Assembly: GCA_902497145.1 (NCBI GenBank)
Contig: CABVDR010000047.1
Location: forward strand, 1 to 20,940
DNA from: an uncultured Oscillospiraceae bacterium
GTDB taxonomy: Bacteria; Bacillota; Clostridia; Oscillospirales; Oscillospiraceae
DNA: 20,940 bases
Reading direction: 5' to 3'
The position numbers and the translations under genes are program-made. Of the stretch, positions 1 to 7,046 are shown piece by piece; within the stretch, counting starts at the first letter, position 1; every line of letters starts with the position of its first letter. The notes below the pieces were generated by a model. The model ran no database searches and was not told the DNA's origin. It saw nothing but the letters and a program-made list of their open reading frames with translations.

Positions 1-55
1 TCCGGCATCGTGGGTAATCTACCACTTGTTTAATTTGAAGTTGGTATTCTGGCAT
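1..55 (-). CDS. 5' end of a mobile-element helix-turn-helix-type protein (partial)
   Basis: Only the first 18 codons are in the window; the gene runs off the left edge. The ATG is preceded by a textbook AGGAGG eight bases upstream, so the start is well supported. The visible N-terminus (MPEYQLQIKQVVDYPRCR) resembles, from memory, the opening of a conserved replication/regulatory helix-turn-helix protein found in Firmicutes integrative and conjugative elements. That identity is a recollection, not a search result. The surrounding DNA is much more AT-rich than the genes from about position 500 onward, which fits a mobile element edge. Confidence 0.55.
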   Translation of the reverse strand, partial: MPEYQLQIKQVVDYPRCR

Positions 56-467
56 AGTGAACCTCCTAGTTTTTTATGCAGACAAGTAGTTCATTGAAAA
101 ATGTTGACTTGAATAACTGATGGGGTTATACTCATATTTGTATGAGCTGCAAATAAGCAGTTTGTGCATTGCTGGTTTCCGCAGTTTTAGCATCAATACC
201 TTATAATATAGGCTAAAAGCGATAAAGAAACAGTATCAGGGATGTTCTTCATGGCTCTACAATGTGCCAGTCCTTTTTGTGGAAGATTTATCCAATTTTT
301 GACATTTTGGAGTTGACACACTTTTTCACAAAAAAATACGCCTACAAACAACTACAATTTTTATACAACTTTTCGAGTGAAGCGGACGGCCCAATAGGAC
401 ACAAGACGGATGATAAATAGTTTCAAAAACCCAGCAATTATGCGGATTTTGCGCACTACGGAGCGGT
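56..467. other. AT-rich intergenic stretch, probable edge of a mobile element
   Basis: About 410 bases with no credible gene on either strand. It is clearly more AT-rich than the DNA beyond about 500. It contains one good plus-strand promoter-like sequence (104-132) and a lone TTGACA at 313-318 without a convincing partner. I see no terminal inverted repeats or tRNA. The switch in base composition near 480-500 is the likely junction between the element and the chromosome. Confidence 0.45.
104..132 (+). promoter_or_regulatory. Promoter-like sequence
   Basis: TTGACT at 104-109, a 17-base spacer and TATACT at 127-132. It points right, toward the methionyl-tRNA synthetase fragment, but more than 300 bases separate them and no gene starts directly behind it. 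It may serve an element transcript. Confidence 0.4.
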
Positions 468-953
468 ATGAGGCGGGATGGAGAGAGCAAAATTTTATTC
501 CCCACCATGAAGCCAGAGGGCGTGAAGAAGGAGGAGAAGGCTGCGCCTGCTCCCGCTCAGGCTCCGGCCGAGAAGATCGACTTCTCCAAGGTGGAGATCG
601 AGCCTCTGTTTGCTGACTTTGTGGATTTCGACACCTTCTCCAAGTCCGACTTCCGGGCGGTGAAGGTAAAGGAATGCGAGGCGGTGAAGAAGAGCAAGAA
701 GCTCTTGAAGTTCGTCCTGGACGACGGCACCGGCACCGACCGCGTGATCCTCAGCGGCATCCATGATACCTATGAGCCCGAGGAGCTGGTGGGCAAGACC
801 TTGATTGCCATCACGAACCTGCCCCCCCGCAAGATGATGGGCATTGACTCCTGCGGCATGATCATCTCCGCTATCCACCACGAGGAGGGTGTGGAGAAGC
901 TCCACTGCCTGATGGTGGACGACCACATCCCCGCAGGCGCTAAGCTGTATTGA
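468..953 (+). CDS. C-terminal tRNA-binding (OB-fold) fragment of methionyl-tRNA synthetase
   Basis: The product is an EMAP/Trbp111-type tRNA-binding OB-fold, the module found at the C-terminus of many bacterial methionyl-tRNA synthetases, where it helps dimerise the enzyme and hold tRNA. The Ala/Pro/Lys-rich linker (residues about 19-40) is followed by the OB core, with FSKSDFRAVKV, LDDGTGTDR and the closing NLPPRKMMGIDSCGMIISA block, and the usual ending IPAGAKLY. The catalytic Rossmann fold, the KMSKS loop and the anticodon-binding domain are all absent: upstream DNA is AT-rich and non-coding. The first residues (ILFPTMKPEG) look like an interdomain linker of the full enzyme, so the gene was probably cut rather than born short. 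The start is uncertain: ATG 468 has a weak GGAG, and ATG 507 is an alternative. It could also be a functional stand-alone tRNA-binding protein. Confidence 0.75.
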   Translation: MRRDGESKILFPTMKPEGVKKEEKAAPAPAQAPAEKIDFSKVEIEPLFADFVDFDTFSKSDFRAVKVKECEAVKKSKKLLKFVLDDGTGTDRVILSGIHDTYEPEELVGKTLIAITNLPPRKMMGIDSCGMIISAIHHEEGVEKLHCLMVDDHIPAGAKLY

Positions 954-981
954 TTGCAGCGCATAGATGAATAAAGATAAG

Positions 982-1016
982 AACGTGGCTCTGTATGATG
1001 CAGAGCCACGTTTTTT
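982..1016 (+). terminator. Rho-independent terminator after the metG fragment
   Basis: Perfect 12-bp stem AACGTGGCTCTG / CAGAGCCACGTT with a 7-base loop, followed by six T residues. Confidence 0.92.
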
Positions 1017-1032
1017 CTGCCATTGCCGGGGG

Positions 1033-1060
1033 TTGACAAAGAAGCTGGGATGACTATAAT
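1033..1060 (+). promoter_or_regulatory. marR promoter
   Basis: Consensus TTGACA (1033-1038), a 16-base spacer and consensus TATAAT (1055-1060), 36 bases before the marR ATG. The last base of the -10 box is also the first base of an 18-bp palindrome (1060-1077), so a bound repressor would block initiation. Confidence 0.85.
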
Positions 1061-1077
1061 AAGTAATTGGTTACGTA
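1060..1077. promoter_or_regulatory. Candidate MarR operator, copy 1
   Basis: Imperfect palindrome TAaGTAATTGGTTACgTA. It has the same layout as copy 2 at 1617-1634: TA-n-GTAA-4-TTAC-n-TA. It sits exactly at the expected transcription start of marR, which fits autorepression. Confidence 0.7.
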
Positions 1078-1096
1078 TTTGACAAGGGGTGAAACA

Positions 1097-1537
1097 ATGC
1101 CAGGCCGGATGCCCTTCGGGTTAAAAATTGCCATTATCAACCGGGCCTTCCGGAAACGGATGGATGAAAAGGCCGCTGCCATGGGGCTGACTTCGGTGCA
1201 GCTCCGGGTGCTGGGGTCCATCAGCCGTCTGGAGGCCTCTGGGGAGACGGAAGTCCATCAGAATGATCTGGAGCGGATTGAGCATGTGACCCATCCGGCT
1301 ATGACCAAGCTTCTCCAGCGCCTGGAGAGTAAAGGGTTTATCCAATGCGTGCCCAGCACGAAAGACCGGCGTTACAAGAAGATCACTTGTACGGAGCGCT
1401 CCACCGGGATCTATAAGATGATCCTGGCCCAGGACGAGGAGGTTCTGGCCGCACTCTGCAAGGACTTTACCAAGGAGGAGAAGGAGGCATTGCTCCACAC
1501 CACCAACCTGCTGCTGCGGAACATTGATGCCCAGTGA
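1097..1537 (+). CDS. MarR-family transcriptional repressor (MepR-like)
   Basis: A 146-residue winged helix-turn-helix protein, the usual length for MarR regulators, which bind DNA as dimers and release it on contact with a drug-like ligand. The HTH spans about residues 55-80, with the recognition-helix region HVTHPAMTKLLQRLESKG, and the wing follows with the family's conserved D-R-R at 90-92. I chose ATG 1097 because AGGGGTG sits just before it; an upstream TTG in frame lacks a ribosome binding site and lies inside the operator. The next gene is a MATE pump, the arrangement of the Staphylococcus mepR-mepA locus. Matching palindromes in front of both genes suggest that this protein represses itself and the pump. 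The inducing compound cannot be told from sequence. Confidence 0.9.
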   Translation: MPGRMPFGLKIAIINRAFRKRMDEKAAAMGLTSVQLRVLGSISRLEASGETEVHQNDLERIEHVTHPAMTKLLQRLESKGFIQCVPSTKDRRYKKITCTERSTGIYKMILAQDEEVLAALCKDFTKEEKEALLHTTNLLLRNIDAQ

Positions 1538-1563
1538 TTGGTTCGGTTAAAAATGAATTCCAA

Positions 1564-1609
1564 AGGCAGTGCGCTGAGGAGAACACTCAGGCGTGCTGCC
1601 TGTTTTTTT
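1564..1609 (+). terminator. Terminator or attenuator between marR and the MATE gene
   Basis: A long stem of about 15 pairs (1564-1578 with 1586-1601, one bulged G, two G-T pairs, 7-base loop) followed by a T-rich run at 1601-1609. It would stop most marR transcripts before the pump. The palindrome 1617-1634 begins only eight bases further on. Confidence 0.85.
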
Positions 1610-1616
1610 GCGCAAA

Positions 1617-1634
1617 TAGGTAACTAGTTACTTA
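1617..1634. promoter_or_regulatory. Candidate MarR operator, copy 2
   Basis: TAgGTAACTAGTTACtTA: the inner 12 bases GTAACTAGTTAC are a perfect palindrome, and the outer TA/TA pair is also kept. It shares layout and most bases with copy 1 at 1060-1077. It lies between the terminator and the ribosome binding site of the MATE gene. Confidence 0.72.
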
Positions 1635-1652
1635 AATGAGGAGAGAATGAGA

Positions 1653-3032
1653 ATGGAACAGACCGTAGAATGTAAAAGTCCCTTTGCCACCGAACCCATC
1701 GGACGGCTGATCTTAAAATTTGCCGTTCCCTGCGTGATTTCCCTATTAGTCAACTCCCTGTATAACATCGTAGACCAGATTTTCATCGGCTGGGGAGTAG
1801 GTTACCTGGGCAACGGCGCCACCAATGCCGTCTTTCCCATTACCATCGTGGCTCTGGCCCTGTGCCTGATGATCGGCGACGGCGGCGCGGCCTACCTGAG
1901 CCTGAAGCTGGGTGAGGGGGATATCGCCAACGCCAAGCGGGGCGTGGGCAACGCCATTGTGATGGTGGTGACGGTCAGCATTGTCCTGGCTGCCGTGTTT
2001 CTGATTTTTATTGATCCCATCCTGACCCTGTTTGGTGCCACGGATGCTCTGCGGGACTATGCCCTGCAATACGGCACCATCATCGGCATCGGCCTTCCCT
2101 TTATGATGATCCCCGGCGCGGTCAACTCCATGATCCGGGCCGACGGCAGCCCCAAGTATGCCATGCTGTCCATGGCCCTGGGTGCAGTCATCAACACGAT
2201 TCTGGATCCGGTGTTCATTTTCATCTTTCATATGGGCGTGCGGGGCGCTGCCATCGCCACGGTGATCGGCCAGGTGGCCACCTTTATTATGGCAGTTTCC
2301 TATCTGTTCCGCTTCAAAACCTTCCACATTGACCGCAGCGCCTTCCAGATGAGAGCAAAGACCTGTACCACCGTGCTCAGCTTGGGTGTGAGCAGCTTTA
2401 TCACCCAGTTTGCTATTACCATCGTCATGGCTCTGACCAACAACCTGCTGGTCTCCTATGGTGCCCTGTCTGTCTACGGCTCTGAGATCCCCATGACTGC
2501 CACCGGCATTGTCATGAAGGTCAACCAGATCCTCATTTCTATCCTGGTAGGTATTGCGGTGGGGACTCAGCCCATTATCGGCTTCAACTACGGGGCCAAG
2601 AACTTCACCCGGGTGAAAAAAGCCCTGGATATTGCGATTGTAGTCTCGGAGATCATTGCGGTGATTGCGTTCCTCATTTTCCAGTTTGCCCCCATGTCAG
2701 TGGTTTCCCTGTTTGGCTCGGAAGAGGGCCTGTATAACGAGTTTGCCGTCAAGGCCTTCCGCATTTTCCTGCTGCTGTGTCCCTTGACTGGCTTTCAGAC
2801 GGTCGTTGCCGTGTACCTCCAGGCCGTAGGAAAACCCCTCAAGTCGGCTATTTTGTCCCTGGCCCGTCAGATCATCTTCTTTGTGCCTGCGGCTCTCATT
2901 CTTCCCAGATTTCTGGGAGTGGAGGGCGTACTGTGGACTGGTCCGGTGGCCGACGGCCTGGCCTTCCTGCTGTCGGTGGGCCTGCTGATTTATGAGAGAA
3001 AGCAGCTTAAGGAGATTGAGGCCGCGGAATAA
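1653..3032 (+). CDS. MATE-family multidrug efflux transporter (MepA-like)
   Basis: A 459-residue integral membrane protein with about 12 hydrophobic segments, the normal length and layout for MATE (multi-antimicrobial extrusion) pumps of the DinF/MepA type. These exchange Na+ or H+ for cationic drugs, dyes or metabolites across the cytoplasmic membrane. Family landmarks include the start FAVPCVISLLVNSLYNIVDQIFIG, split here as VPCVISLLVNSLYNIVDQ near residue 30, an A-DG-PKYAM motif after TM4 and GTQPIIGFNYGAKN midway. I prefer ATG 1653 over 1647 because GGAG at 1640-1643 is nine bases from 1653 but only three from 1647. The gene follows a MarR regulator and a shared operator, so it is probably induced by the pump's own substrates. 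The substrate is unknown. Confidence 0.93.
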   Translation: MEQTVECKSPFATEPIGRLILKFAVPCVISLLVNSLYNIVDQIFIGWGVGYLGNGATNAVFPITIVALALCLMIGDGGAAYLSLKLGEGDIANAKRGVGNAIVMVVTVSIVLAAVFLIFIDPILTLFGATDALRDYALQYGTIIGIGLPFMMIPGAVNSMIRADGSPKYAMLSMALGAVINTILDPVFIFIFHMGVRGAAIATVIGQVATFIMAVSYLFRFKTFHIDRSAFQMRAKTCTTVLSLGVSSFITQFAITIVMALTNNLLVSYGALSVYGSEIPMTATGIVMKVNQILISILVGIAVGTQPIIGFNYGAKNFTRVKKALDIAIVVSEIIAVIAFLIFQFAPMSVVSLFGSEEGLYNEFAVKAFRIFLLLCPLTGFQTVVAVYLQAVGKPLKSAILSLARQIIFFVPAALILPRFLGVEGVLWTGPVADGLAFLLSVGLLIYERKQLKEIEAAE

Positions 3033-3071
3033 TCTGTGGACAACTTACATACTGCGAAAGGAGCACATTGT

Positions 3072-3650
3072 ATGAAAAACAGAGTCATTACCATCAGCCG
3101 TGAATTTGGCAGCGGCGGGCGCACCATCGGCAAGAAAGTGGCTGAGAAGCTGGGCATTCCCTGCTACGACAGTGAGCTCATTGAGAAGGTAGCGGAAGAG
3201 AGCGGGTTTCATGCCAATTACATCAAGGAAGCAGGGGAGTATGCCCCGGGCGGATTCCTATCCTCCGCCTTTTCTCACCGTTCCTCCGGGCCCAACAATG
3301 CGGACTACCTCTGGAAGATCCAGTATAAGATCATCACCGAGCTGGCAGAGAAGGGGCCCTGCGTCATCGTAGGCCGGTGCGCGGACTATATTCTCCGGGA
3401 CAAAGCGGACTGCCTGCGGATCTTTATCCACGCAGACATGGCCTTCCGGGCGGAGCGAATCGTCAAAGAATACGGGGAGCGGGAGGAGTCCCCGGAGCAG
3501 CGTCTGAAGGACAAAGACAAGCGCCGTGCGGCTTATCACCGTTTTTATACCAATATGAAGTGGGGCCATGCGCAAAACTACGACATTACCCTCAACAGCG
3601 GGACGCTTGGAATTGATAAGTGTGTAGATATTATTAAAGATCTTTATTAA
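3072..3650 (+). CDS. Cytidylate-kinase-like P-loop protein
   Basis: A 192-residue nucleotide-kinase fold protein of the cytidylate-kinase-like family (Cytidylate_kin2 type). The start ITISREFGSGGRTIGKKVAE carries the variant P-loop (residues about 9-20), followed by the YDSELIEKVAEESGF region and VIVGRCADYIL at about 98-108. These are hallmarks of the family, whose members are widespread in Clostridia and whose true substrate is mostly unproven; they are distinct from the essential Cmk. ATG 3072 has AAAGGAG eight bases upstream; an in-frame GTG at 3036 has no such site. It starts 39 bases after the MATE gene on the same strand with no terminator between, so it is probably co-transcribed with the pump. 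The functional link is not obvious. The gene ends at a strong bidirectional terminator. Confidence 0.85.
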   Translation: MKNRVITISREFGSGGRTIGKKVAEKLGIPCYDSELIEKVAEESGFHANYIKEAGEYAPGGFLSSAFSHRSSGPNNADYLWKIQYKIITELAEKGPCVIVGRCADYILRDKADCLRIFIHADMAFRAERIVKEYGEREESPEQRLKDKDKRRAAYHRFYTNMKWGHAQNYDITLNSGTLGIDKCVDIIKDLY

Positions 3651-3714
3651 AAGGATGTACAGGGAAGAGAGCCGTAAGGTTTGTTTTCCGTGTCCAATCA
3701 TCCTTTTCAAAAAG

Positions 3715-3760
3715 AAAAAAGAAGCCTCCCTTCCCAACCGGGAAGGGAGGCTTCTTTTTT
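3715..3760. terminator. Bidirectional terminator between convergent operons
   Basis: A perfect 15-bp GC-rich stem (3721-3735 with 3740-3754, loop AACC) flanked by A6 on the left and T6 on the right. It can therefore end transcripts from the kinase gene on the plus strand and from the feo operon on the minus strand. Confidence 0.95.
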
Positions 3761-3761
3761 C

Positions 3762-3911
3762 TCAGGTGGTGTGGTCGTGGCAGTGACAGCCGCTTCCGTA
3801 GTTGCCGGGGCAGCCTGCGCAGTGCTTACCTGCCTTGTGATCTTTCCACATGGCGCGGCCGGCCAGGCCTGCGCCCAGAATTACGATAGCTAATACAATG
3901 AAAGTTCCCAT
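3762..3911 (-). CDS. FeoB-associated Cys-rich membrane miniprotein
   Basis: A 49-residue protein: one N-terminal membrane helix (about residues 3-20, TFIVLAIVILGAGLAGRA), then a short tail rich in Cys and His (CAGC, then GCHCHDH). This is the pattern of the FeoB-associated Cys-rich membrane proteins found beside feoB in Firmicutes, which may chaperone Fe2+ at the transporter or aid its assembly. Their exact role is unsettled. AAGGAG lies six bases before the ATG. The gene begins 16 bases after the feoB stop, so it is the last gene of the operon, and it ends right at the shared terminator. Confidence 0.9.
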   Translation of the reverse strand: MGTFIVLAIVILGAGLAGRAMWKDHKAGKHCAGCPGNYGSGCHCHDHTT

Positions 3912-3927
3912 ATTAAACTCCTTGATT

Positions 3928-6411
3928 TTATACACGGCTCACCGAGCGGCGGGCGGAGCGCAGCTCCTGTTCTCCGGGCTGGTAGCCCTTACGCACCAGC
4001 AGGTAGAGAATCGCAGCCAAAGCGATAACAGCGGCGATGGTTCCGACACCAAAGGCTACTTCACCAAGGGCAAGACCTACCAGTTGATAGACGATAAGAG
4101 AGACTACATAGGCAAAGCCGCACATATAGCCGATGGCAGCCAGAGTCCACTTGGGGTTGTTCATCTCCCGCTTGATGGCGCCCATAGCGGCAAAGCAGGG
4201 GGCGCACAGCAGGTTGAAGATCATAAAGGAATACGCATCAATTGCGGTGAAATGGGTGGCAATTTCCAGAGAGGTATTGCCGGGGAAAAGGACAGACAGG
4301 GTGGATACCACTTCTTCCTTGGCGATCAGACCGGTCACCACGGCCACGGTGGCCTGCCAGGTACCAAATCCCAGGGGAGCGAAGATGAAATCTACTGTCT
4401 TGCCGATGGAGGCCAGCAGGGATTCGTTGTTGTCGGTCACCATACCAAAGCCGCCCTCGGTAAAGCCAAAGCCCTGGAGGAACCAGAGAATAATGGAGCT
4501 GAGCAGAATGACGGTTCCGGCCCGTTTAATAAAGGACCAACCCCGCTCCCAGGTGGCGCGAAGGACATTGCCCCGGGTGGGAATATGGTAGGCGGGCAGC
4601 TCCATGACAAAGGGGGCTGGCTCACCGGCAAAGGCCTTGAACTTCTTCAGCATGACGCCGGAGATAATGACTGCTGCCACACCGATAAAGTAGGCGGAGG
4701 TGGCCACCCACGCCGAGCCGCCGAACAGGGCACCAGCAAACAGGGCAATAATAGGCATCTTGGCGCCGCAGGGGATAAATGCGGTGGTCATAATGGTCAT
4801 CTTCCGGTCCCGGTCCTGTTCAATGGTACGGGAGGCCATGATGCCGGGGACGCCGCAGCCGGTGGCCACCAGCATGGGAATAAAACTCTTGCCGGACAGG
4901 CCAAAGCGGCGGAAGATCCGGTCCATGATAAAGGCGATGCGGGCCATGTAGCCGCAGTCCTCCAGCAGAGCCAGCAGGAAGAAGAGCACCAGCATCTGAG
5001 GCACAAAGCCCAGCACAGCGCCTACGCCGCCCACGATGCCGTCCAACACCAGGCCGGAGACGACCTCGTTGCAGCCGATGCTGTTAAGAAGGTTCTCAAC
5101 CAAGACAGGAATGCCAGGCACCCAGGTGCCGTACTCCGTGGGGTCAGGCTCCTCAACCGTAAGTGCCTCCTCAAAGTGGGAGAGGTCTACCGTCTCGGTG
5201 GTGGTGACGCCGGTCTCGTCGTCGTAGAAGTATACGTCGGTGGTGAGATCAGCAGTCTGGGCGGCAAAGGCCTGGATCATGGCGTCATCCAGAGTGCCAT
5301 CTTCCCGGGCGGCAGTAAACTCGCTGGTATCCACGCCGGCTTTTTCCGCTGCGGCCAGGAAGCCTTCGATTACAGTATTGGCTTCCTCGTGAGCGCCAGA
5401 GGCCTCTTCCCAGGCCTCTGTGTCTGCGGTGAAGGGGACAAACCAACCGTCGCCAAACAGGCCGTCGTTGGCCCAGTCAGTGGCGTGGGTACCGATGGAG
5501 ACCGTCCAGCTGCCCATGGCGATGGCGTATACCAGAGCCATGACCACCACAAAGATAGGCAGGGCCAGAATGCGGTTGGTGACGATCTGGTCAATGCGGT
5601 CGGAGGGGGTCAGGCCAGTGCGTGCCTTTTTCACCACGCTGCCGATGATGGAGGTGATGTACTGGTAGCGCTCGTTGGTGATGATGGACTCGCTGTCATC
5701 GTCCAGCTCCTCCTCGCAGGCGGCGGTGGCCTCCTGGATGGCAGCGGGCAGCTTCATCTTCGATTCCAGAGCGGCCAATACCTTCTCATCCCGCTCAAAC
5801 AGCTTGATGGCATACCACCGCAGCTGAGATTCTTCCACATGGCCGGAGAGATTGTTTTCAATGGTTTCCAGGGTTTGCTCCACCCGCTTCTGGAAGCTGT
5901 GGACCGGCTGGAACGGCGCCTGAAGGGATGCTACCTCGATGGCCTTGTGATAGAGCTCTTTCAGCCCGGTACCACGCAGGGCAGAGACCTCGATAACCGG
6001 GCAGCCCAGTTTCTCAGACAGCTTGACGCTGTTAATCTGGTCGCCCCGCTTTTTTACAACATCCATCATGTTCAGGGCCACCACGACAGGGATGCCCAGC
6101 TCCAGCACCTGGGTGGTAAGGTAAAGATTGCGTTCCAGGTTGGTGGCATCCACCAGATTGAGAATCACGTCGGGGCGCTCGTTGAGCAGGTAATTTCGGC
6201 TGACCACCTCTTCCAGCGTGTAGGGGGAGAGGGAGTAAATGCCGGGCAGGTCGGTGACAGTAACGTCGGGATGACCTTTCAGCTTGCCTTCTTTCTTTTC
6301 GACCGTCACACCGGGCCAGTTGCCTACGTATTGGTTGGCACCGGTCATGGCGTTGAACATGGTGGTTTTCCCACAGTTGGGGTTGCCCACCAGAGCCATA
6401 CGAATGGACAT
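3928..6411 (-). CDS. feoB: Ferrous iron transporter FeoB
   Basis: An 827-residue Fe2+ transporter of the cytoplasmic membrane. The N-terminal G domain shows every GTP-binding motif: G1 GNPNCGKTT (9-17), G2 near GVTVE, G3 DLPG (54-57), G4 NMMD (114-117) and G5 SALRG (143-147). A helical linker follows to about residue 270. The membrane domain starts at about 283 and includes the conserved gate region LVATGCGVPGIMASRT and, later, IPCGAKMPI. It is longer than the roughly 660-770 residues common in the family because about 100 acidic residues (about 328-430) are inserted after the first membrane segment. AAGGAGG precedes the ATG. It lies downstream of two feoA genes and upstream of a Cys-rich miniprotein, the standard clostridial feo operon. 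A copy of the operator-like palindrome at 6429-6444 lies just before its ribosome binding site. Confidence 0.97.
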   Translation of the reverse strand: MSIRMALVGNPNCGKTTMFNAMTGANQYVGNWPGVTVEKKEGKLKGHPDVTVTDLPGIYSLSPYTLEEVVSRNYLLNERPDVILNLVDATNLERNLYLTTQVLELGIPVVVALNMMDVVKKRGDQINSVKLSEKLGCPVIEVSALRGTGLKELYHKAIEVASLQAPFQPVHSFQKRVEQTLETIENNLSGHVEESQLRWYAIKLFERDEKVLAALESKMKLPAAIQEATAACEEELDDDSESIITNERYQYITSIIGSVVKKARTGLTPSDRIDQIVTNRILALPIFVVVMALVYAIAMGSWTVSIGTHATDWANDGLFGDGWFVPFTADTEAWEEASGAHEEANTVIEGFLAAAEKAGVDTSEFTAAREDGTLDDAMIQAFAAQTADLTTDVYFYDDETGVTTTETVDLSHFEEALTVEEPDPTEYGTWVPGIPVLVENLLNSIGCNEVVSGLVLDGIVGGVGAVLGFVPQMLVLFFLLALLEDCGYMARIAFIMDRIFRRFGLSGKSFIPMLVATGCGVPGIMASRTIEQDRDRKMTIMTTAFIPCGAKMPIIALFAGALFGGSAWVATSAYFIGVAAVIISGVMLKKFKAFAGEPAPFVMELPAYHIPTRGNVLRATWERGWSFIKRAGTVILLSSIILWFLQGFGFTEGGFGMVTDNNESLLASIGKTVDFIFAPLGFGTWQATVAVVTGLIAKEEVVSTLSVLFPGNTSLEIATHFTAIDAYSFMIFNLLCAPCFAAMGAIKREMNNPKWTLAAIGYMCGFAYVVSLIVYQLVGLALGEVAFGVGTIAAVIALAAILYLLVRKGYQPGEQELRSARRSVSRV

Positions 6412-6428
6412 AGTTGCTTCCTCCTTAT

Positions 6429-6444
6429 ATTAGCAAGTGCTAAC
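6429..6444. promoter_or_regulatory. feo operator-like palindrome, copy 4 (before feoB)
   Basis: Read on the minus strand, GTTAGCACTTGCTAAT: half-sites GTTAGC and GCTAAT around four bases, an almost perfect palindrome. It matches the three copies in the feo promoter (6988-7054). It lies in the 74-base gap between feoA and feoB, overlapping the approach to the feoB ribosome binding site. Confidence 0.6.
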
Positions 6445-6485
6445 TCATAGACAAAAATAAAAGCGGTCCTGCAGAGTTGGCGGAG

Positions 6486-6710
6486 TTACTCCACCAGGAT
6501 CATATCTGCATCCGCTTTGCGCAGAGAAAGCTCATAGCCACGGACGGTGACTTCCACCGGATCTCCCAGAGGAGCTACCTTGCGCACAAAAATACTGGTG
6601 CCCTTGGTAATACCCATATCCATGATCCGGCGTTTGACGGGTCCTTCTCCCTGCAGCTTCTGCACAGTGACAGTTTCTCCGCACCGGACCTGCTTGAGTG
6701 TTTTGTTCAT
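6486..6710 (-). CDS. feoA: FeoA family protein
   Basis: A 74-residue cytoplasmic SH3-like beta-barrel protein of the FeoA family, which supports FeoB-driven Fe2+ uptake. The order of motifs is typical: a short lead (KTLKQVRCGETVTVQKLQG), then RRIMDMGITKGTSIFVRKVAPLGDPVEV and the ending YELSLRKADADMILV. ATG 6710 is chosen because AAGGAG lies nearby; an upstream in-frame codon at 6728 lacks such a site. It is the second of two different feoA genes, 32 bases downstream of the first. Confidence 0.93.
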   Translation of the reverse strand: MNKTLKQVRCGETVTVQKLQGEGPVKRRIMDMGITKGTSIFVRKVAPLGDPVEVTVRGYELSLRKADADMILVE

Positions 6711-6742
6711 TGCTGTTCTCCTTTCCAACCACGCGTAGCAGA

Positions 6743-6952
6743 TCAGACCATGATCCGGTTGGCCATGCTCTGGCTGATTGCTACCCGGCTGTCCTTCACG
6801 CTGACAATAAGATTCCCGTTGAGCTGTGCCACAACGGTTACTGGTTCACCCACCGTGAAGCCCAAATTTTCCAAGAAACGGCGGGTTTCATCTTTGCCGC
6901 GGATGGCTTTGATGTTGGCAACACTGCCTGTTTGAGAGAAAGAAAGCGGCAT
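6743..6952 (-). CDS. feoA: FeoA family protein, first gene of the feo operon
   Basis: A 69-residue FeoA-type SH3-like protein (MPLSFSQTGSVANIKAIRGK, then RRFLENLGFTVGEPVTVVAQL and ending SRVAISQSMANRIMV). It is clearly different in sequence from the feoA at 6486-6710, so the operon carries two diverged FeoA proteins, a common clostridial design in which the two may form a mixed complex with FeoB. AGGAG lies 12 bases before ATG 6952, longer than ideal. The leader between the promoter at 7018-7046 and this gene is short and holds one operator-like copy. Confidence 0.9.
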   Translation of the reverse strand: MPLSFSQTGSVANIKAIRGKDETRRFLENLGFTVGEPVTVVAQLNGNLIVSVKDSRVAISQSMANRIMV

Positions 6953-6987
6953 AATAGGGATCACTCCTATCAGATTGATTTTATATA

Positions 6988-7003
6988 GTTCGCAATAACT
7001 AAC
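6988..7003. promoter_or_regulatory. feo operator-like palindrome, copy 3
   Basis: Minus-strand reading GTTAGTTATTGCGAAC. It lies just downstream of the expected feo transcription start. Its centre is 31 bases from copy 2, about three helical turns. Confidence 0.6.
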
Positions 7004-7017
7004 CTTAGAACAGGGTA

Positions 7018-7046
7018 AGTTTACCACTGCTAACCTTGGTTGTCAA
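7018..7046 (-). promoter_or_regulatory. feo operon promoter
   Basis: On the minus strand, TTGACA (7046-7041), a 17-base spacer and TAAACT (7023-7018), with the start expected near 7011. The -35 box lies inside operator copy 1 and the -10 box inside operator copy 2, so a bound repressor would cover both. Confidence 0.75.
7019..7034. promoter_or_regulatory. feo operator-like palindrome, copy 2
   Basis: Minus-strand reading GTTAGCAGTGGTAAAC, overlapping the -10 box. Its centre is 20 bases from copy 1, about two helical turns. Confidence 0.65.

Noticed and set aside
300..360. Second promoter around TTGACA at 313-318
   Set aside because: No acceptable -10 box occurs at 16-18 bases from it.
954..1096. 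T-box or riboswitch upstream of marR
   Set aside because: The only strong structure is the terminator of the preceding gene; no T-box core or known aptamer motif is visible, and the promoter lies after the hairpin.
3850..6450. 866-residue open frame on the plus strand, antisense to feoB
   Set aside because: It mirrors the feoB codons; its composition (Gly, His, Gln rich) is that of a shadow frame, it has no domain and no ribosome binding site, and feoB is unmistakable.
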